64,000 nt of DNA from Brevibacillus aydinogluensis (GTDB taxonomy: Bacteria > Bacillota > Bacilli > Brevibacillales > Brevibacillaceae): assembly GCF_031954365.1 (NCBI RefSeq), contig NZ_JAUSVZ010000002.1. The stretch is one strand, 5' to 3'. Made by a program: the position numbers and the translations under genes. Each line of letters starts with the position of its first letter. Position 1 is the first letter of the stretch. Below are positions 33,504-41,433 of this stretch, piece after piece. A model generated the notes under the pieces. That model did no database searches. It was not told the origin of the DNA and saw nothing but the letters and a program-made list of their open reading frames with translations.

Positions 33504-34721
33504 CTACACTTCCTTTCCGGTGCCGAGCGCCGTCAGCTGACGGGCAAACTCGTCGATAAACCGGTCCACATCTGCCCGCGTCAAGGTAAGCGGAGGCAGC
33601 AGGCGGACGATCGTCTTTTGCGTCACGTCGACGAGGAAGCCCGCAGCCAGCAGGTTTTGCTGCAGCCGGGCCGCTTCTTCGGGTGTAACGTTCAGCGGAA
33701 TGCCCACCATCATCCCTTTGCCGCGCAGTGCATGAAGCTGCTCCGGCAGGCGCTGTCTCAGCTCTTCCAGACGGCCCCACAGGTAGCCGATCACGTCGCT
33801 CACCTGGTCACAAAAAGCCGGGTCGAGCAATTCGTCCAGCACCGCATTGCCCAGCGCGGCGGAGAGCGGCGAGGGCGCAAAGGTGGTGCCGTGATCCCCC
33901 GGCTTGAACAGATTCATCAGCCGTTGGCCGGCGATCACCCCGCCGAGCGGCAGACCGCCGCCCACTCCTTTGGCAAACAGGATCAAATCAGGCGTCACTC
34001 CGGCGTGCTGATACGCGAACAGACGACCCGTTCGTCCCATGCCGGTCTGGATTTCATCCATGGCAAACAGCACGCCCTCTTCCCGGCAGATCGCCTCCGC
34101 TTCCTTCAGAAACGCTTCGGAAAGCGGCACCACACCGCCGGAGCCGAGCACCGGCTCCATCAGGAGGGCGGCTGGCTTTTCGCTGCGGCAGACGGCGCGA
34201 AGCTGTTCTGCGTCTTCTGCATCCAGCTCGTAGACGGGAAAGTCAGGCTGGGGAAAATCCTGATAGACATGGGGCTGCCGCGTCAGTCGCACCGCTCCCA
34301 GCGTGCGCCCATGGAAGCTGTTGCGCAGGACGGCGATACCCGACCGGCCGGCCCCCTCCGCTTTTGTCCATTTGTGAATCAGCTTGATCGCCGCTTCCGT
34401 CGCCTCCGCCCCGGAGTTGGAGAAAAAGACCTTGCCGGGGATGGTGTTGTCGATCAGCCGCTGTGCCAGCCGGATCGCCGGCGGGTTGAGAAAGATGTTG
34501 GAGATGTGCAAAAACCGCTCGCCCTGCTCCCGGAGCGCCTGGACAATCCGCGGATGGGAGTGGCCGAGAACATTGACGGCCAGTCCGGTAAACAGGTCAA
34601 GATACGCCCGGCCGTCGGTGTCGTACAGATAGTTGCCCTCTCCTCTGGCGATTGCGATCGGCAGCCGTTTGTACGTCGGGACGATGTACTGTTCGTCGAG
34701 TGAACGCCAGTCCGTAGCCAT
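33504..34721 (-). CDS. Class III aminotransferase in the dap operon
   Basis: The 405-residue PLP enzyme has NSGAEATEAAIKL, the DEIQTGMGRTG motif and the PLP lysine in LFAKGVGGGLPLGG, as in ArgD/acetylornithine-type aminotransferases. Its position between dapH and dapL suggests that it is the N-acetyl-L,L-diaminopimelate aminotransferase (DapX role); in B. subtilis this step is credited to the unrelated class I enzyme PatA, and E. coli ArgD has a comparable DapC activity. An alternative role is ornithine or acetylornithine metabolism. GGAG is 13 bases before the ATG, so a GTG at 34733 is also possible. Confidence 0.85.
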   Translation of the reverse strand: MATDWRSLDEQYIVPTYKRLPIAIARGEGNYLYDTDGRAYLDLFTGLAVNVLGHSHPRIVQALREQGERFLHISNIFLNPPAIRLAQRLIDNTIPGKVFFSNSGAEATEAAIKLIHKWTKAEGAGRSGIAVLRNSFHGRTLGAVRLTRQPHVYQDFPQPDFPVYELDAEDAEQLRAVCRSEKPAALLMEPVLGSGGVVPLSEAFLKEAEAICREEGVLFAMDEIQTGMGRTGRLFAYQHAGVTPDLILFAKGVGGGLPLGGVIAGQRLMNLFKPGDHGTTFAPSPLSAALGNAVLDELLDPAFCDQVSDVIGYLWGRLEELRQRLPEQLHALRGKGMMVGIPLNVTPEEAARLQQNLLAAGFLVDVTQKTIVRLLPPLTLTRADVDRFIDEFARQLTALGTGKEV

Positions 34722-34737
34722 CTTCTCACTCACGCTC

Positions 34738-35448
34738 CTACAGTTGCCGCAGCTCCTGCTTGATTTCCGTCTTGGAGCGTGTCTTTTCGTCGATCTGCTT
34801 GATGATGCGCGCCGGAGTGCCAGCCACGACCACGTTCGGCGGAACGTCCTCGATGACGACCGCACCGGCAGCCACGACGGAACCTTTGCCGACGCGAACG
34901 CCTTCCAGAATCACCGCGTTGGCACCGACTACCACGTCGTCTTCAATCACGACCGGCTGGGCGGACGGCGGTTCGATCACGCCTGCGATGACTGCACCGG
35001 CACCGATGTGGCAGTTTTTCCCGATAGTGCCGCGGCCGCCGACCACCACGTTCATGTCGATCATCGTTCCTTCTCCGATGACAGCGCCAATGTTGATCAC
35101 GGCCCCCATCATGATGACGGCGTTGTTGCCGATGCTCACCTGGTCGCGGATGATCGCGCCCGGCTCGATGCGCGCCTGGATGCCTTTCGTGTCCAGCAGC
35201 GGAATGGCGGAGTTGCGGCGGTCGCTTTCCACCACGTAATCGGCGATTTTATCCTTATGCTGTTGCAGCACCGGCTCGATTTCCTTCCATTCGCCGAAGA
35301 CCACGCCCGTGCCGTTGCTGATAAACGTTTTGGCGCTTGGGCCGAAGTCGATGCCGTCCAGCTCCCCTTTCAGGTATACCTTCACCGGCGTTTTCTTTTC
35401 GCTTTTTTGAATAAACGAGATAATTTCATGCGCATCCATCATGTTCAC
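34738..35448 (-). CDS. dapH: Tetrahydrodipicolinate N-acetyltransferase
   Basis: The 236-residue protein is a left-handed beta-helix acetyltransferase: an N-terminal DapH domain (MMDAHEIISFIQKSEKKTPVKVY), then hexapeptide repeats (IGNNAVIMMGAVINIGAVIGEGTMIDMN and following) and AGTPARII. It acetylates tetrahydrodipicolinate, the first step of the acetylase route. A GTG start at 35448 follows GGAGGAG. First gene of the operon, controlled by the lysine riboswitch. Confidence 0.95.
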   Translation of the reverse strand: MNMMDAHEIISFIQKSEKKTPVKVYLKGELDGIDFGPSAKTFISNGTGVVFGEWKEIEPVLQQHKDKIADYVVESDRRNSAIPLLDTKGIQARIEPGAIIRDQVSIGNNAVIMMGAVINIGAVIGEGTMIDMNVVVGGRGTIGKNCHIGAGAVIAGVIEPPSAQPVVIEDDVVVGANAVILEGVRVGKGSVVAAGAVVIEDVPPNVVVAGTPARIIKQIDEKTRSKTEIKQELRQL

Positions 35449-35485
35449 TGTGAATCTCCTCCATCACATGTATGTGAAAATGTAG

Positions 35486-35527
35486 AAAAAGCAATGAGTG
35501 CAGACGCTATCCTCATTGCTTTTTTGA
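35486..35527 (-). terminator. Expression-platform terminator of the lysine riboswitch
   Basis: AAAAAGCAATGAG-loop-CTCATTGCTTTTTT; the minus strand has a T run, and the hairpin is located between aptamer and dapH. Confidence 0.85.
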
Positions 35528-35546
35528 TACCTGAAAGCAAACCGTA

Positions 35547-35722
35547 AATAGCGCTCCACGAAAGGCCGTGCCTTTCATGACAGGGCGACCGTTGTTCACG
35601 GGAACCCCAGCCCTCGCCGTCCGAGGGGTACGGCCAGAACTTCGGCGCCTTGGCCTTTCCGTCTTTCCACGCCCCCCCGCGTTTGTATGGCAAGACGTAC
35701 TCTTCCGCAGCGCACCTCTATT
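35547..35722 (-). promoter_or_regulatory. Lysine riboswitch (L-box)
   Basis: The minus strand reads ATAGAGGTGCGC, AGAGTACGTC, GGAAAGGCCAAGGCGCCGAA, CGAGGGCTGGGGTTCCC, GTCATGAAAGGCACGGCC and closes with GTGGAGCGCTAT. These conserved blocks and their order are those of the lysC/lysine riboswitch; the outer ATAG(a)GGTGCGC/GCGCTAT pairs as P1. Lysine should attenuate dapH-aminotransferase-dapL. Confidence 0.95.
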
Positions 35723-35809
35723 TGTTAATGGTTATGGAATTTCCTTTTACTCTATCAAAATCCTCCCCGGGTGGCAACATCTGAATGAAGAAGAAGCGAA
35801 ACATAATAG

Positions 35810-35863
35810 TTGACAACGATAATCATTTTCATTATCTTGTAATTGAAAATGATAACCATTATC
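35810..35863 (+). promoter_or_regulatory. Iron-responsive promoter with two Fur boxes
   Basis: TTGACA (35810-35815), 17 bases, TATCTT (35833-35838). Fur box 1 is GATAATCATTTTCATTATC (35818-35836), inside the promoter; box 2 is GAAAATGATAACCATTATC (35845-35863), before the ribosome site. Both are close to the 19-bp consensus, so transcription should rise on iron starvation. Confidence 0.9.
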
Positions 35864-35877
35864 TATTCGGAGGGCTT

Positions 35878-36321
35878 ATGAAAACGATTATTCTCGTTTA
35901 TGCAAGCATGACAGGAAACACCCGGGAGATGGCCGATGCAATCGTCGAGGGCATTCGCTCGGCGGGAATCGAACCGGAGGTAAAGGAAGTGCTGGACTGC
36001 TCCGCTTCCGATTTGGCCGACTATGACGGCATTGTGCTTGGTGCCTACACGTGGGGAGACGGAGAACTGCCAGACGAGTTTCTGGATTTTTACGAAGAGA
36101 TGGAAGGGCTTGACCTGCGGGGCAAAAAAGCGGCGGTATTCGGCTCTTGCGACTCCGGCTACGAAAAAGTGGGAGCCGCCGTCGACATTCTGCTGGAAAA
36201 AGTAACTGCGCTGGGCGCAGACGTCCCGTTGAACGGGTTGAAGGTGGAACTGTCCCCGTCCGCCCAGGAGAAGGAAACCTGCCGGGAATTCGGACGTTCG
36301 TTTGCACAGTCGCTGATGTAG
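35878..36321 (+). CDS. Iron-starvation flavodoxin
   Basis: The 147-residue flavodoxin has the FMN phosphate loop YASMTGNTREMAD and the aromatic FMN-stacking loop with GAYTWGDGELPD, then FGSCDSGYE. It resembles B. subtilis YkuN/YkuP, short-chain flavodoxins that replace ferredoxin when iron is low, for example with P450 BioI or desaturase. The two Fur boxes upstream support this. CGGAGGG precedes the ATG. Confidence 0.93.
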   Translation: MKTIILVYASMTGNTREMADAIVEGIRSAGIEPEVKEVLDCSASDLADYDGIVLGAYTWGDGELPDEFLDFYEEMEGLDLRGKKAAVFGSCDSGYEKVGAAVDILLEKVTALGADVPLNGLKVELSPSAQEKETCREFGRSFAQSLM

Positions 36322-36445
36322 CAAAAGAGCGCTAGCGCCCATCCGTACGGTTCCGGCCTATCTGCCAAGCCGTCTTTTCAAAAAGGACGCATACGTGATA
36401 CACTGGCGGTCCAGATTCTGTCAAGAGGATAAGGAGGACCGCCCC

Positions 36446-36991
36446 ATGTCTTCACAGGCACCCAGCGTGTACATCCGCCCCCTGACGGCAAATGACGCAC
36501 CGGCCATGTTGGACCTGCGCGTTCGCAATCAGGCGTTTCTTCAACCGTTTGAACCGATCCGTCCCGCGTCGTTTTTTACCCTGGAGGGACAGCGGGAGCA
36601 GCTGGCGTCCGCCGAGCGCGACTTCGCGGCGGGTACCGCCTACGCATTTGGCGTTTTTCTGCGTGAAGGCGACGAGCTGATCGGCCGCGTCAACCTTACC
36701 AACATCGTGCGTGGCGCCTGGCAAAACGCCACCATCGGCTACTTTCTCGACCAGTCATGTGTCGGACGCGGCTGTATGACGCAGGCCGTCCGGCAGGTGC
36801 TGGATTTTGCGTTTGCCAAAGCCGAACTACACCGCGTACAGGCGGCGGTCATGCCGCGCAACACGGCATCCATCCGCGTGCTGGAAAAGACCGGCTTCCG
36901 CCGGGAAGGGCTGTCGCTTCGGTATCTGCAGATCAACGGCGTCTGGGAAGACCACCTGATCTTCGCGATCACGAGCGAGGAGTGGGCGTAA
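36446..36991 (+). CDS. GNAT acetyltransferase, RimJ/RimL type
   Basis: The 181-residue protein has the GNAT core: ELIGRVNLTNIVRGAWQNATIGYFLDQSCVGRGCMTQAV (acetyl-CoA loop) and the C-terminal NTASIRVLEKTGFRREGLSLRYLQINGVWEDHLIFAIT typical of RimJ/YdaF. It should acetylate an N-terminal amino group, probably of a ribosomal or other protein. AAGGAGG precedes the ATG. Confidence 0.9.
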   Translation: MSSQAPSVYIRPLTANDAPAMLDLRVRNQAFLQPFEPIRPASFFTLEGQREQLASAERDFAAGTAYAFGVFLREGDELIGRVNLTNIVRGAWQNATIGYFLDQSCVGRGCMTQAVRQVLDFAFAKAELHRVQAAVMPRNTASIRVLEKTGFRREGLSLRYLQINGVWEDHLIFAITSEEWA

Positions 36992-37053
36992 AGCTGCCAG
37001 TCCCGTGCCGCCCTGGCAGCGGGAAAGCCGGAGCGCACGGGACATCCTGCCCG

Positions 37054-37878
37054 TCAGGTTCCGGCTTCTTCCTGCCTCAGCCGCTCCAGAATCCGCCGCT
37101 TGCGGTACAGCATCCGGCCCGTTTCCGCCACATCCTGCACGGTGGAGCGGTTCAGGTAAGCGCCAAACAGCATGCCCGCCACCGGTACCATCTGAAACAG
37201 CTTTTTCCATCCAAAGTTTTCCGTGTACGTCACCACCACTTCCCGCCAACCTTGCAGTTGGGCAATGACATCCCGCTGTCTTTCGGGCTCGTCAAAGCGG
37301 GAGAGCTCCTCCAGGATCGCGCGCTTGCCGACAATGTCGGAAGAGGCAAATTGCAAACATTTGACGATGAACAGCCGCTCCCGTTTTTCCTCCGGGCGGT
37401 ATCCGTAACAGAGTGCCATCTCCTGCAGCACCTTGAGCGAGGTGCCCAACAGCAGCGGAACGTCGATCGCCAGGGTGAACAGGCCGCCCAACCCCGTTGT
37501 CGCTCCCTGCACCGTGGCAAATGCGGCGCGGGATGACACTATTTCCGCTGCCACCTGGTCCATGCTGGCCAGCGGCAATCCCTTGACGTCCTCCTGCTTG
37601 GGCCGTCCCTTACCCTGCTGGGCCTCCTGAAACCGCGCATACACCGCCTCATCGCTTACCAGATAGGTACCCCCCTGTTCCAAAAAGGCGGCCATTTCAT
37701 CGACAGCCGTCCCCAGCTTTTCCCTGACGACGGCAGGCGTAATGCGGTCCAACAGCACAAATGGCAGCCGGCCCAGCTTTTCCCAGAACCACAGGTCCTT
37801 CTGATCCCGTTCCCACGCTTCCACTTCGTTCAACGCCTGCAAGAGCATCTCTCTCGTCTCCATGCTGACTCTACTCAT
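37054..37878 (-). CDS. EcsC family protein
   Basis: The 274-residue protein has the EcsC-family core (WFWEKLGRLPFVLLDRITP, then GGLFTLAIDVPLLLGTSLKVLQEMALCYGY and GWKKLFQMVPVAGMLFGAYLN), with two amphipathic or membrane-associated helices. EcsC of B. subtilis is encoded with an ABC transporter, but no EcsAB is found here. The start is ambiguous: ATG 37878 is four bases after the preceding stop in TAAGGAGATG; ATG 37863 is an alternative. Confidence 0.8.
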   Translation of the reverse strand: MSRVSMETREMLLQALNEVEAWERDQKDLWFWEKLGRLPFVLLDRITPAVVREKLGTAVDEMAAFLEQGGTYLVSDEAVYARFQEAQQGKGRPKQEDVKGLPLASMDQVAAEIVSSRAAFATVQGATTGLGGLFTLAIDVPLLLGTSLKVLQEMALCYGYRPEEKRERLFIVKCLQFASSDIVGKRAILEELSRFDEPERQRDVIAQLQGWREVVVTYTENFGWKKLFQMVPVAGMLFGAYLNRSTVQDVAETGRMLYRKRRILERLRQEEAGT

Positions 37879-37882
37879 CTCC

Positions 37883-38104
37883 TTACCCGCGCGTCTGCCC
37901 CTCGCTGCCCGGCTGTGCGGCCGTTTTACGTAACCGGCAGCGGGTGCGCAGCATCGCTTTTGCAAAGGTCTCCAGTTCTGCGAGAGACGCAAATCCCTCA
38001 AAGACCTCACATCGTTCTACGATCCCCAGCTTGAGATGTTTCACCGCGCCGTCCTCCAACCGGAACCCCAGCTTTTCCAATACGCTGCGCTCTTCGTCGG
38101 TCAC
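37883..38104 (-). CDS. Hypothetical protein, 73 residues
   Basis: The small protein TDEERSVLEKLGFRLEDGAVKHLKLGIVERCEVFEGF has a likely alpha-beta fold and a basic C terminus. No family recognised. GTG start at 38104 after AAAGGAGAG. It lies in an operon between the DUF1284 gene and the EcsC-family gene. Confidence 0.6.
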   Translation of the reverse strand: MTDEERSVLEKLGFRLEDGAVKHLKLGIVERCEVFEGFASLAELETFAKAMLRTRCRLRKTAAQPGSEGQTRG

Positions 38105-38125
38105 GATTTTCTCTCTCCTTTCCGG

Positions 38126-38578
38126 CTATGGGGCGGTTTTCCGCTCCTGCCTGCCGGCCTCTGTCTGGCGCAAGCGGGCGATGCCCTCGCGGCACACGCC
38201 GTATTCGTACCAGGAGCACCCGGCGCAGAGGAAGGCCAGATCGTCCGGTGCCACCAGGCGGCGGGTGCGCTCCACCAGTTCCGACTTGAGGTAGACCTCT
38301 CCCGCCGTCAAGCCCAGATGGGTAAGAACGTTTCGGTCCAGCGTCTGCACGTGCTCTTCCGAATCGGGGGAAGCTTCGCACCGTTCCGCTCCCTTGTTGG
38401 GACACGCCTGGCACGCGTCGTCAAAGTCCCGCACCACCCGGATGGGAAAATCCTGCCGGGGATCGCGGATTCGCTCGACGATTTCCCCCATTTTGGCGAC
38501 AAACGCGGGGCTGTACCCCATCCCCTGAAACCCGTGAACGCACAGCAGATGATGGCCGCGCAGCACAATCGGTTCCAT
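38126..38578 (-). CDS. DUF1284 family cysteine-rich protein
   Basis: The 150-residue protein starts MEPIVLRGHHLLCVHGFQGMGYS, the hallmark of DUF1284 (COG3543), and has CQACPN and CAGCSWYEYGVC cysteine groups that probably bind an Fe-S cluster or zinc. Function unknown. GGGAGGAGG precedes the ATG at 38578. First gene of a three-gene operon. Confidence 0.82.
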   Translation of the reverse strand: MEPIVLRGHHLLCVHGFQGMGYSPAFVAKMGEIVERIRDPRQDFPIRVVRDFDDACQACPNKGAERCEASPDSEEHVQTLDRNVLTHLGLTAGEVYLKSELVERTRRLVAPDDLAFLCAGCSWYEYGVCREGIARLRQTEAGRQERKTAP

Positions 38579-38730
38579 ACGTTCCTCCTCCCTGCCGACA
38601 TCCGGCATCTTTTCCCTGGTTTTATCGTACTGCTTTCACCATCCCGCCACAAGGAGGCTGCCGGGACAAGCATAATGCTGGCGCTGCCGGCAAACGCTAG
38701 GGAGAGTCCAAATGAAAGGAGGCTGGATCG

Positions 38731-38895
38731 ATGGACAAGCGGACGGACGAGCGCAAACCGAATCCCGATCAGAAGCACGAACCGACTATCGCGCCCGGGA
38801 TGGAGATGGACGAGCTGGAAGAAAAGGCGACGGAAGAAGAAATAAAAAACGGCGACTCCACCTCGGTAACCACGCTGTATCTTGACCGGATATAG
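38731..38895 (+). CDS. Small acidic protein, 54 residues
   Basis: The frame begins MDKRTDERKPNPDQKHEP and ends TSVTTLYLDRI; it is very hydrophilic and likely disordered. AAAGGAGG eight bases upstream of the ATG is an excellent ribosome site, the main support for a real gene. No family recognised; small disordered proteins of this type are common in spore formers. Confidence 0.55.
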   Translation: MDKRTDERKPNPDQKHEPTIAPGMEMDELEEKATEEEIKNGDSTSVTTLYLDRI

Positions 38896-38952
38896 GAGCA
38901 TAAATAGGCAAAAACTATATATTTCATCATTTTTATAGATTTGACGAATAAC

Positions 38953-38983
38953 CCCTCCACTGGTACAACGATACCAAGGAGGG
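38953..38983 (+). promoter_or_regulatory. Hairpin that can mask the ribosome site of the 38991 methyltransferase
   Basis: CCCTCC (38953-38958) pairs with GGAGGG (38978-38983), and inside it TGGTA pairs with TACCA (38961-38965 and 38972-38976). GGAGGG is the Shine-Dalgarno of the next gene. A TTGACG-17-TACAAC promoter-like pair (38941-38969) overlaps, and if used would give an RNA without the left arm. Confidence 0.55.
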
Positions 38984-38990
38984 ATTTTCC

Positions 38991-39776
38991 ATGCATGTAG
39001 AGAACCGCTGGAACGCACGGCTGTACGACAGCAAGCTGGACTTTGTCTCCCGGTTTGGCAAAGGCGTGCTGGAATGGCTTCAGCCGCAGCCGGGGGAAAC
39101 GATTCTCGACCTGGGCTGCGGAACAGGTGATCTCTGTGCCGAGATGGCCAAGGCCGGGGCTGTGCCGACAGGAATGGACCTGTCAGCCGAGATGATTGAC
39201 ACGGCGCGGAGCAAATACCCTGCGCTGCGGTTTTTCGTCGCCAACGCCGAGACGTTTGTGACGGAGGAGTTGTTTGACGCCGTCTTTTCCAACGCCGCCC
39301 TGCACTGGATGAAGCGGCCGGAAGCGGTCATCCGCCAGGTGTGGCTGGCGCTGAAGCCGGGCGGACGGTTCGTGGCCGAATTTGGCGGAGCGGGCAACGT
39401 GGAACGGGTCGTCCAGGCCATCCGCACCGTCCTGGCAGACAAGGGGCGCGATGCGGACAGCTGCAACCCCTGGTACTTCCCCGGCATCGGCGCCTACACC
39501 TGGCTTTTGGAACAGCAGGGCTTTGTCGTCAAACTGGCGCAGCACTTTGAACGGCCCACAGAGCTCCCGGACGGAGAACAGGGGCTGCGCCACTGGCTGG
39601 ATGCATTCTGCGGCCCGTTTTTTGCCGACATGCCTCCGCAGGAAAAAGACGAAACCTGCGCGATGATCGCCGAACGACTGCGTCCCGCCTTGTTCCGCGA
39701 CGGCTCCTGGGTCCTGGACTACTGCCGAATCCGGGTCGCCGCCATCAAGCCGCCCGAGCAAAGGCCGCTGCCGTAA
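38991..39776 (+). CDS. Class I SAM-dependent methyltransferase (trans-aconitate methyltransferase-like)
   Basis: The 261-residue protein has the SAM motif ILDLGCGTGDLCAEMA (about residue 35), GMDLSAEMID and FDAVFSNAALHWM, the last typical of the Tam/trans-aconitate methyltransferase group. The substrate is not known. The ATG follows AAGGAGGG. Monocistronic and followed by a terminator. Confidence 0.85.
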   Translation: MHVENRWNARLYDSKLDFVSRFGKGVLEWLQPQPGETILDLGCGTGDLCAEMAKAGAVPTGMDLSAEMIDTARSKYPALRFFVANAETFVTEELFDAVFSNAALHWMKRPEAVIRQVWLALKPGGRFVAEFGGAGNVERVVQAIRTVLADKGRDADSCNPWYFPGIGAYTWLLEQQGFVVKLAQHFERPTELPDGEQGLRHWLDAFCGPFFADMPPQEKDETCAMIAERLRPALFRDGSWVLDYCRIRVAAIKPPEQRPLP

Positions 39777-39812
39777 AGCGGATTGGCTGAACAGCAGGGC
39801 GTCCAAACAAAC

Positions 39813-39855
39813 AACCCGCCTGCTCTGCCGCAATGGCACAAGCAGGCGGGTTTCA
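39813..39855 (+). terminator. Bidirectional terminator
   Basis: AACCCGCCTGCT and AGCAGGCGGGTT arms with a loop of about 15 bases. Confidence 0.85.
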
Positions 39856-39886
39856 TTTGAGCCGGAGGCGTGCCGACGCGGCCGTG

Positions 39887-41413
39887 CTAGAAGACGTCGC
39901 CGCCGTTCATCATCAGCACTTCCTCGCCTTCCTCAAGGCCGCTCTTGATTTCGATGAACTCTGCTCCTTCGATCCCGATCTCCACTTCTTTTGGCGTCGG
40001 CTCTCCGGTTTTTGGATCCTTCACCATGACCGTTCCCTTGCCGTCCTCCAGCACTTCGACCGCCTGCAGCGGCAGCCGGAGCACGTTTTCCTTTTTCTCG
40101 ACGTAAATGTCGCAGTCGCCGGTCATGCCGTGCTTCATCTCAGCGGCATCAGTCAGCTCGATTTTCACCGCGAAGCGCACCGACTTGTCCTCTTTCGTCC
40201 CCTCTTTGGGCACGTCCACGACCTTGCCGATAAACGGCTTGTTGCCAAACGCCGTCACGTACACCTCGGCCGTCTGACCCACCTTGATGGACGGAATGTC
40301 GATTTCATCCACACCCGCCACAAAATACACGGCGCTGCTGTCCATGATGACCATAGCCGGCTTGCTGGAGTCCGGCGTCTCTCCCGGTTTGACCTCCACC
40401 TTGGTGACTACCCCGCTGATTGGCGCCGTCACCTGCTTTTTCGCGATCTCCCGCTTCTTCTGCTCGAGGGACAAAAGCGACTCTTTCAAGGACAGTTCCT
40501 TCTCCTTCAGGTCCAGTTCGGAGGCGGACATGTCCATTTTCGCCAGCAGTTGACCCGCCTTGACCTCGTCGCCGTTTTCCACTTCCACCTTGCCGACCTT
40601 GCCGTGGGTGCCGGCCACAATCTCCACGTCGTCCGGGTCTTCAAACGGCGTCGCCACCTGGCTGGCGAACAGAACGCCGTTTGGATTGACCCACTGTACC
40701 TCTCCCAGGTCTCCCACGTACAGAGCTCCTGGCTTTTTCACCAGCACTTCCACGTCGTGAACGCCACCGACGCCTTTTTCCTTCTTGCCGACCAGGTCGA
40801 CCTTGGTCACCGTTCCGTCGAGAAAGATCATCGACGAGGAGATAAACACTTTCACCTTTTGGCCCACCTTGAAGTGCTCTGCTTCAAAGGCGGAAAATTT
40901 TCCGGTAATCTTCAGGTGTTCGGTGTCAACCAGTTTGGCGACCACGGTATCCGGCGTCACCGTGTCTCCTTCCTTGACCAGCACTTCCTTCACCTTGCCG
41001 CCCATGGAAAAGACAATCTTGTCCTTCCGGTTTTTCAAATCGTTCAATTCCCGCTTGGCGCGGACAATGCTCAACTCCTGCTTTTGCAGCTCCAGGGCGG
41101 CGTCCGAACTGTCGATGGAGAACAGCGGATCTCCCTTGTTCACGCGCTGCCCTTCTTTCACGAAGACCTGCTCCACCTTGCCGGACAGTTCCGGTTTTAC
41201 TTCCTCGCGCGCCTTTACTTCCACGGTACCAGAGGCAAAAATGGTCTTTTTCACGTCCCCCCTGTCCACGACTGCGGTGGGAAAGGAGGGCGGCTCCTCC
41301 TGAGTCTGTTCGGCTGCCGCGTCTTTGGAGCCGAGATAGTGATAGCCGGCGTATCCGCCACCGCCCAACAGGACAATGACTGCCGAAAGAATGATCCACG
41401 TTTTCTTTTTCAT
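39887..41413 (-). CDS. Membrane-fusion (HlyD/MacA-type) subunit of an ABC exporter
   Basis: The 508-residue protein has an N-terminal membrane anchor (KKTWIILSAVIVLLGGGGYAGY), biotinyl-lipoyl-like domains (KPELSGKVEQVFVKEGQRVNKGD and PISGVVTKVEVKPGE) and coiled coils. It is longer than most MacA proteins because it has two lipoyl-like units and extra barrel regions. It works with the permease and ATPase encoded next, like B. subtilis YknXYZ, which protects from a self-toxin. ATG 41413 begins at the anchor; a GTG five codons upstream lacks a ribosome site. Confidence 0.85.
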   Translation of the reverse strand: MKKKTWIILSAVIVLLGGGGYAGYHYLGSKDAAAEQTQEEPPSFPTAVVDRGDVKKTIFASGTVEVKAREEVKPELSGKVEQVFVKEGQRVNKGDPLFSIDSSDAALELQKQELSIVRAKRELNDLKNRKDKIVFSMGGKVKEVLVKEGDTVTPDTVVAKLVDTEHLKITGKFSAFEAEHFKVGQKVKVFISSSMIFLDGTVTKVDLVGKKEKGVGGVHDVEVLVKKPGALYVGDLGEVQWVNPNGVLFASQVATPFEDPDDVEIVAGTHGKVGKVEVENGDEVKAGQLLAKMDMSASELDLKEKELSLKESLLSLEQKKREIAKKQVTAPISGVVTKVEVKPGETPDSSKPAMVIMDSSAVYFVAGVDEIDIPSIKVGQTAEVYVTAFGNKPFIGKVVDVPKEGTKEDKSVRFAVKIELTDAAEMKHGMTGDCDIYVEKKENVLRLPLQAVEVLEDGKGTVMVKDPKTGEPTPKEVEIGIEGAEFIEIKSGLEEGEEVLMMNGGDVF

Positions 41414-41433
41414 ACTCCCTATCCCCACATTCT

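Noticed and set aside
35560..35693. Short minus-strand frame with peptide-like KRGGAWKDGKAKAPKFWPYP
   Set aside because: The bases are the conserved core of the lysine riboswitch, which explains the open frame.
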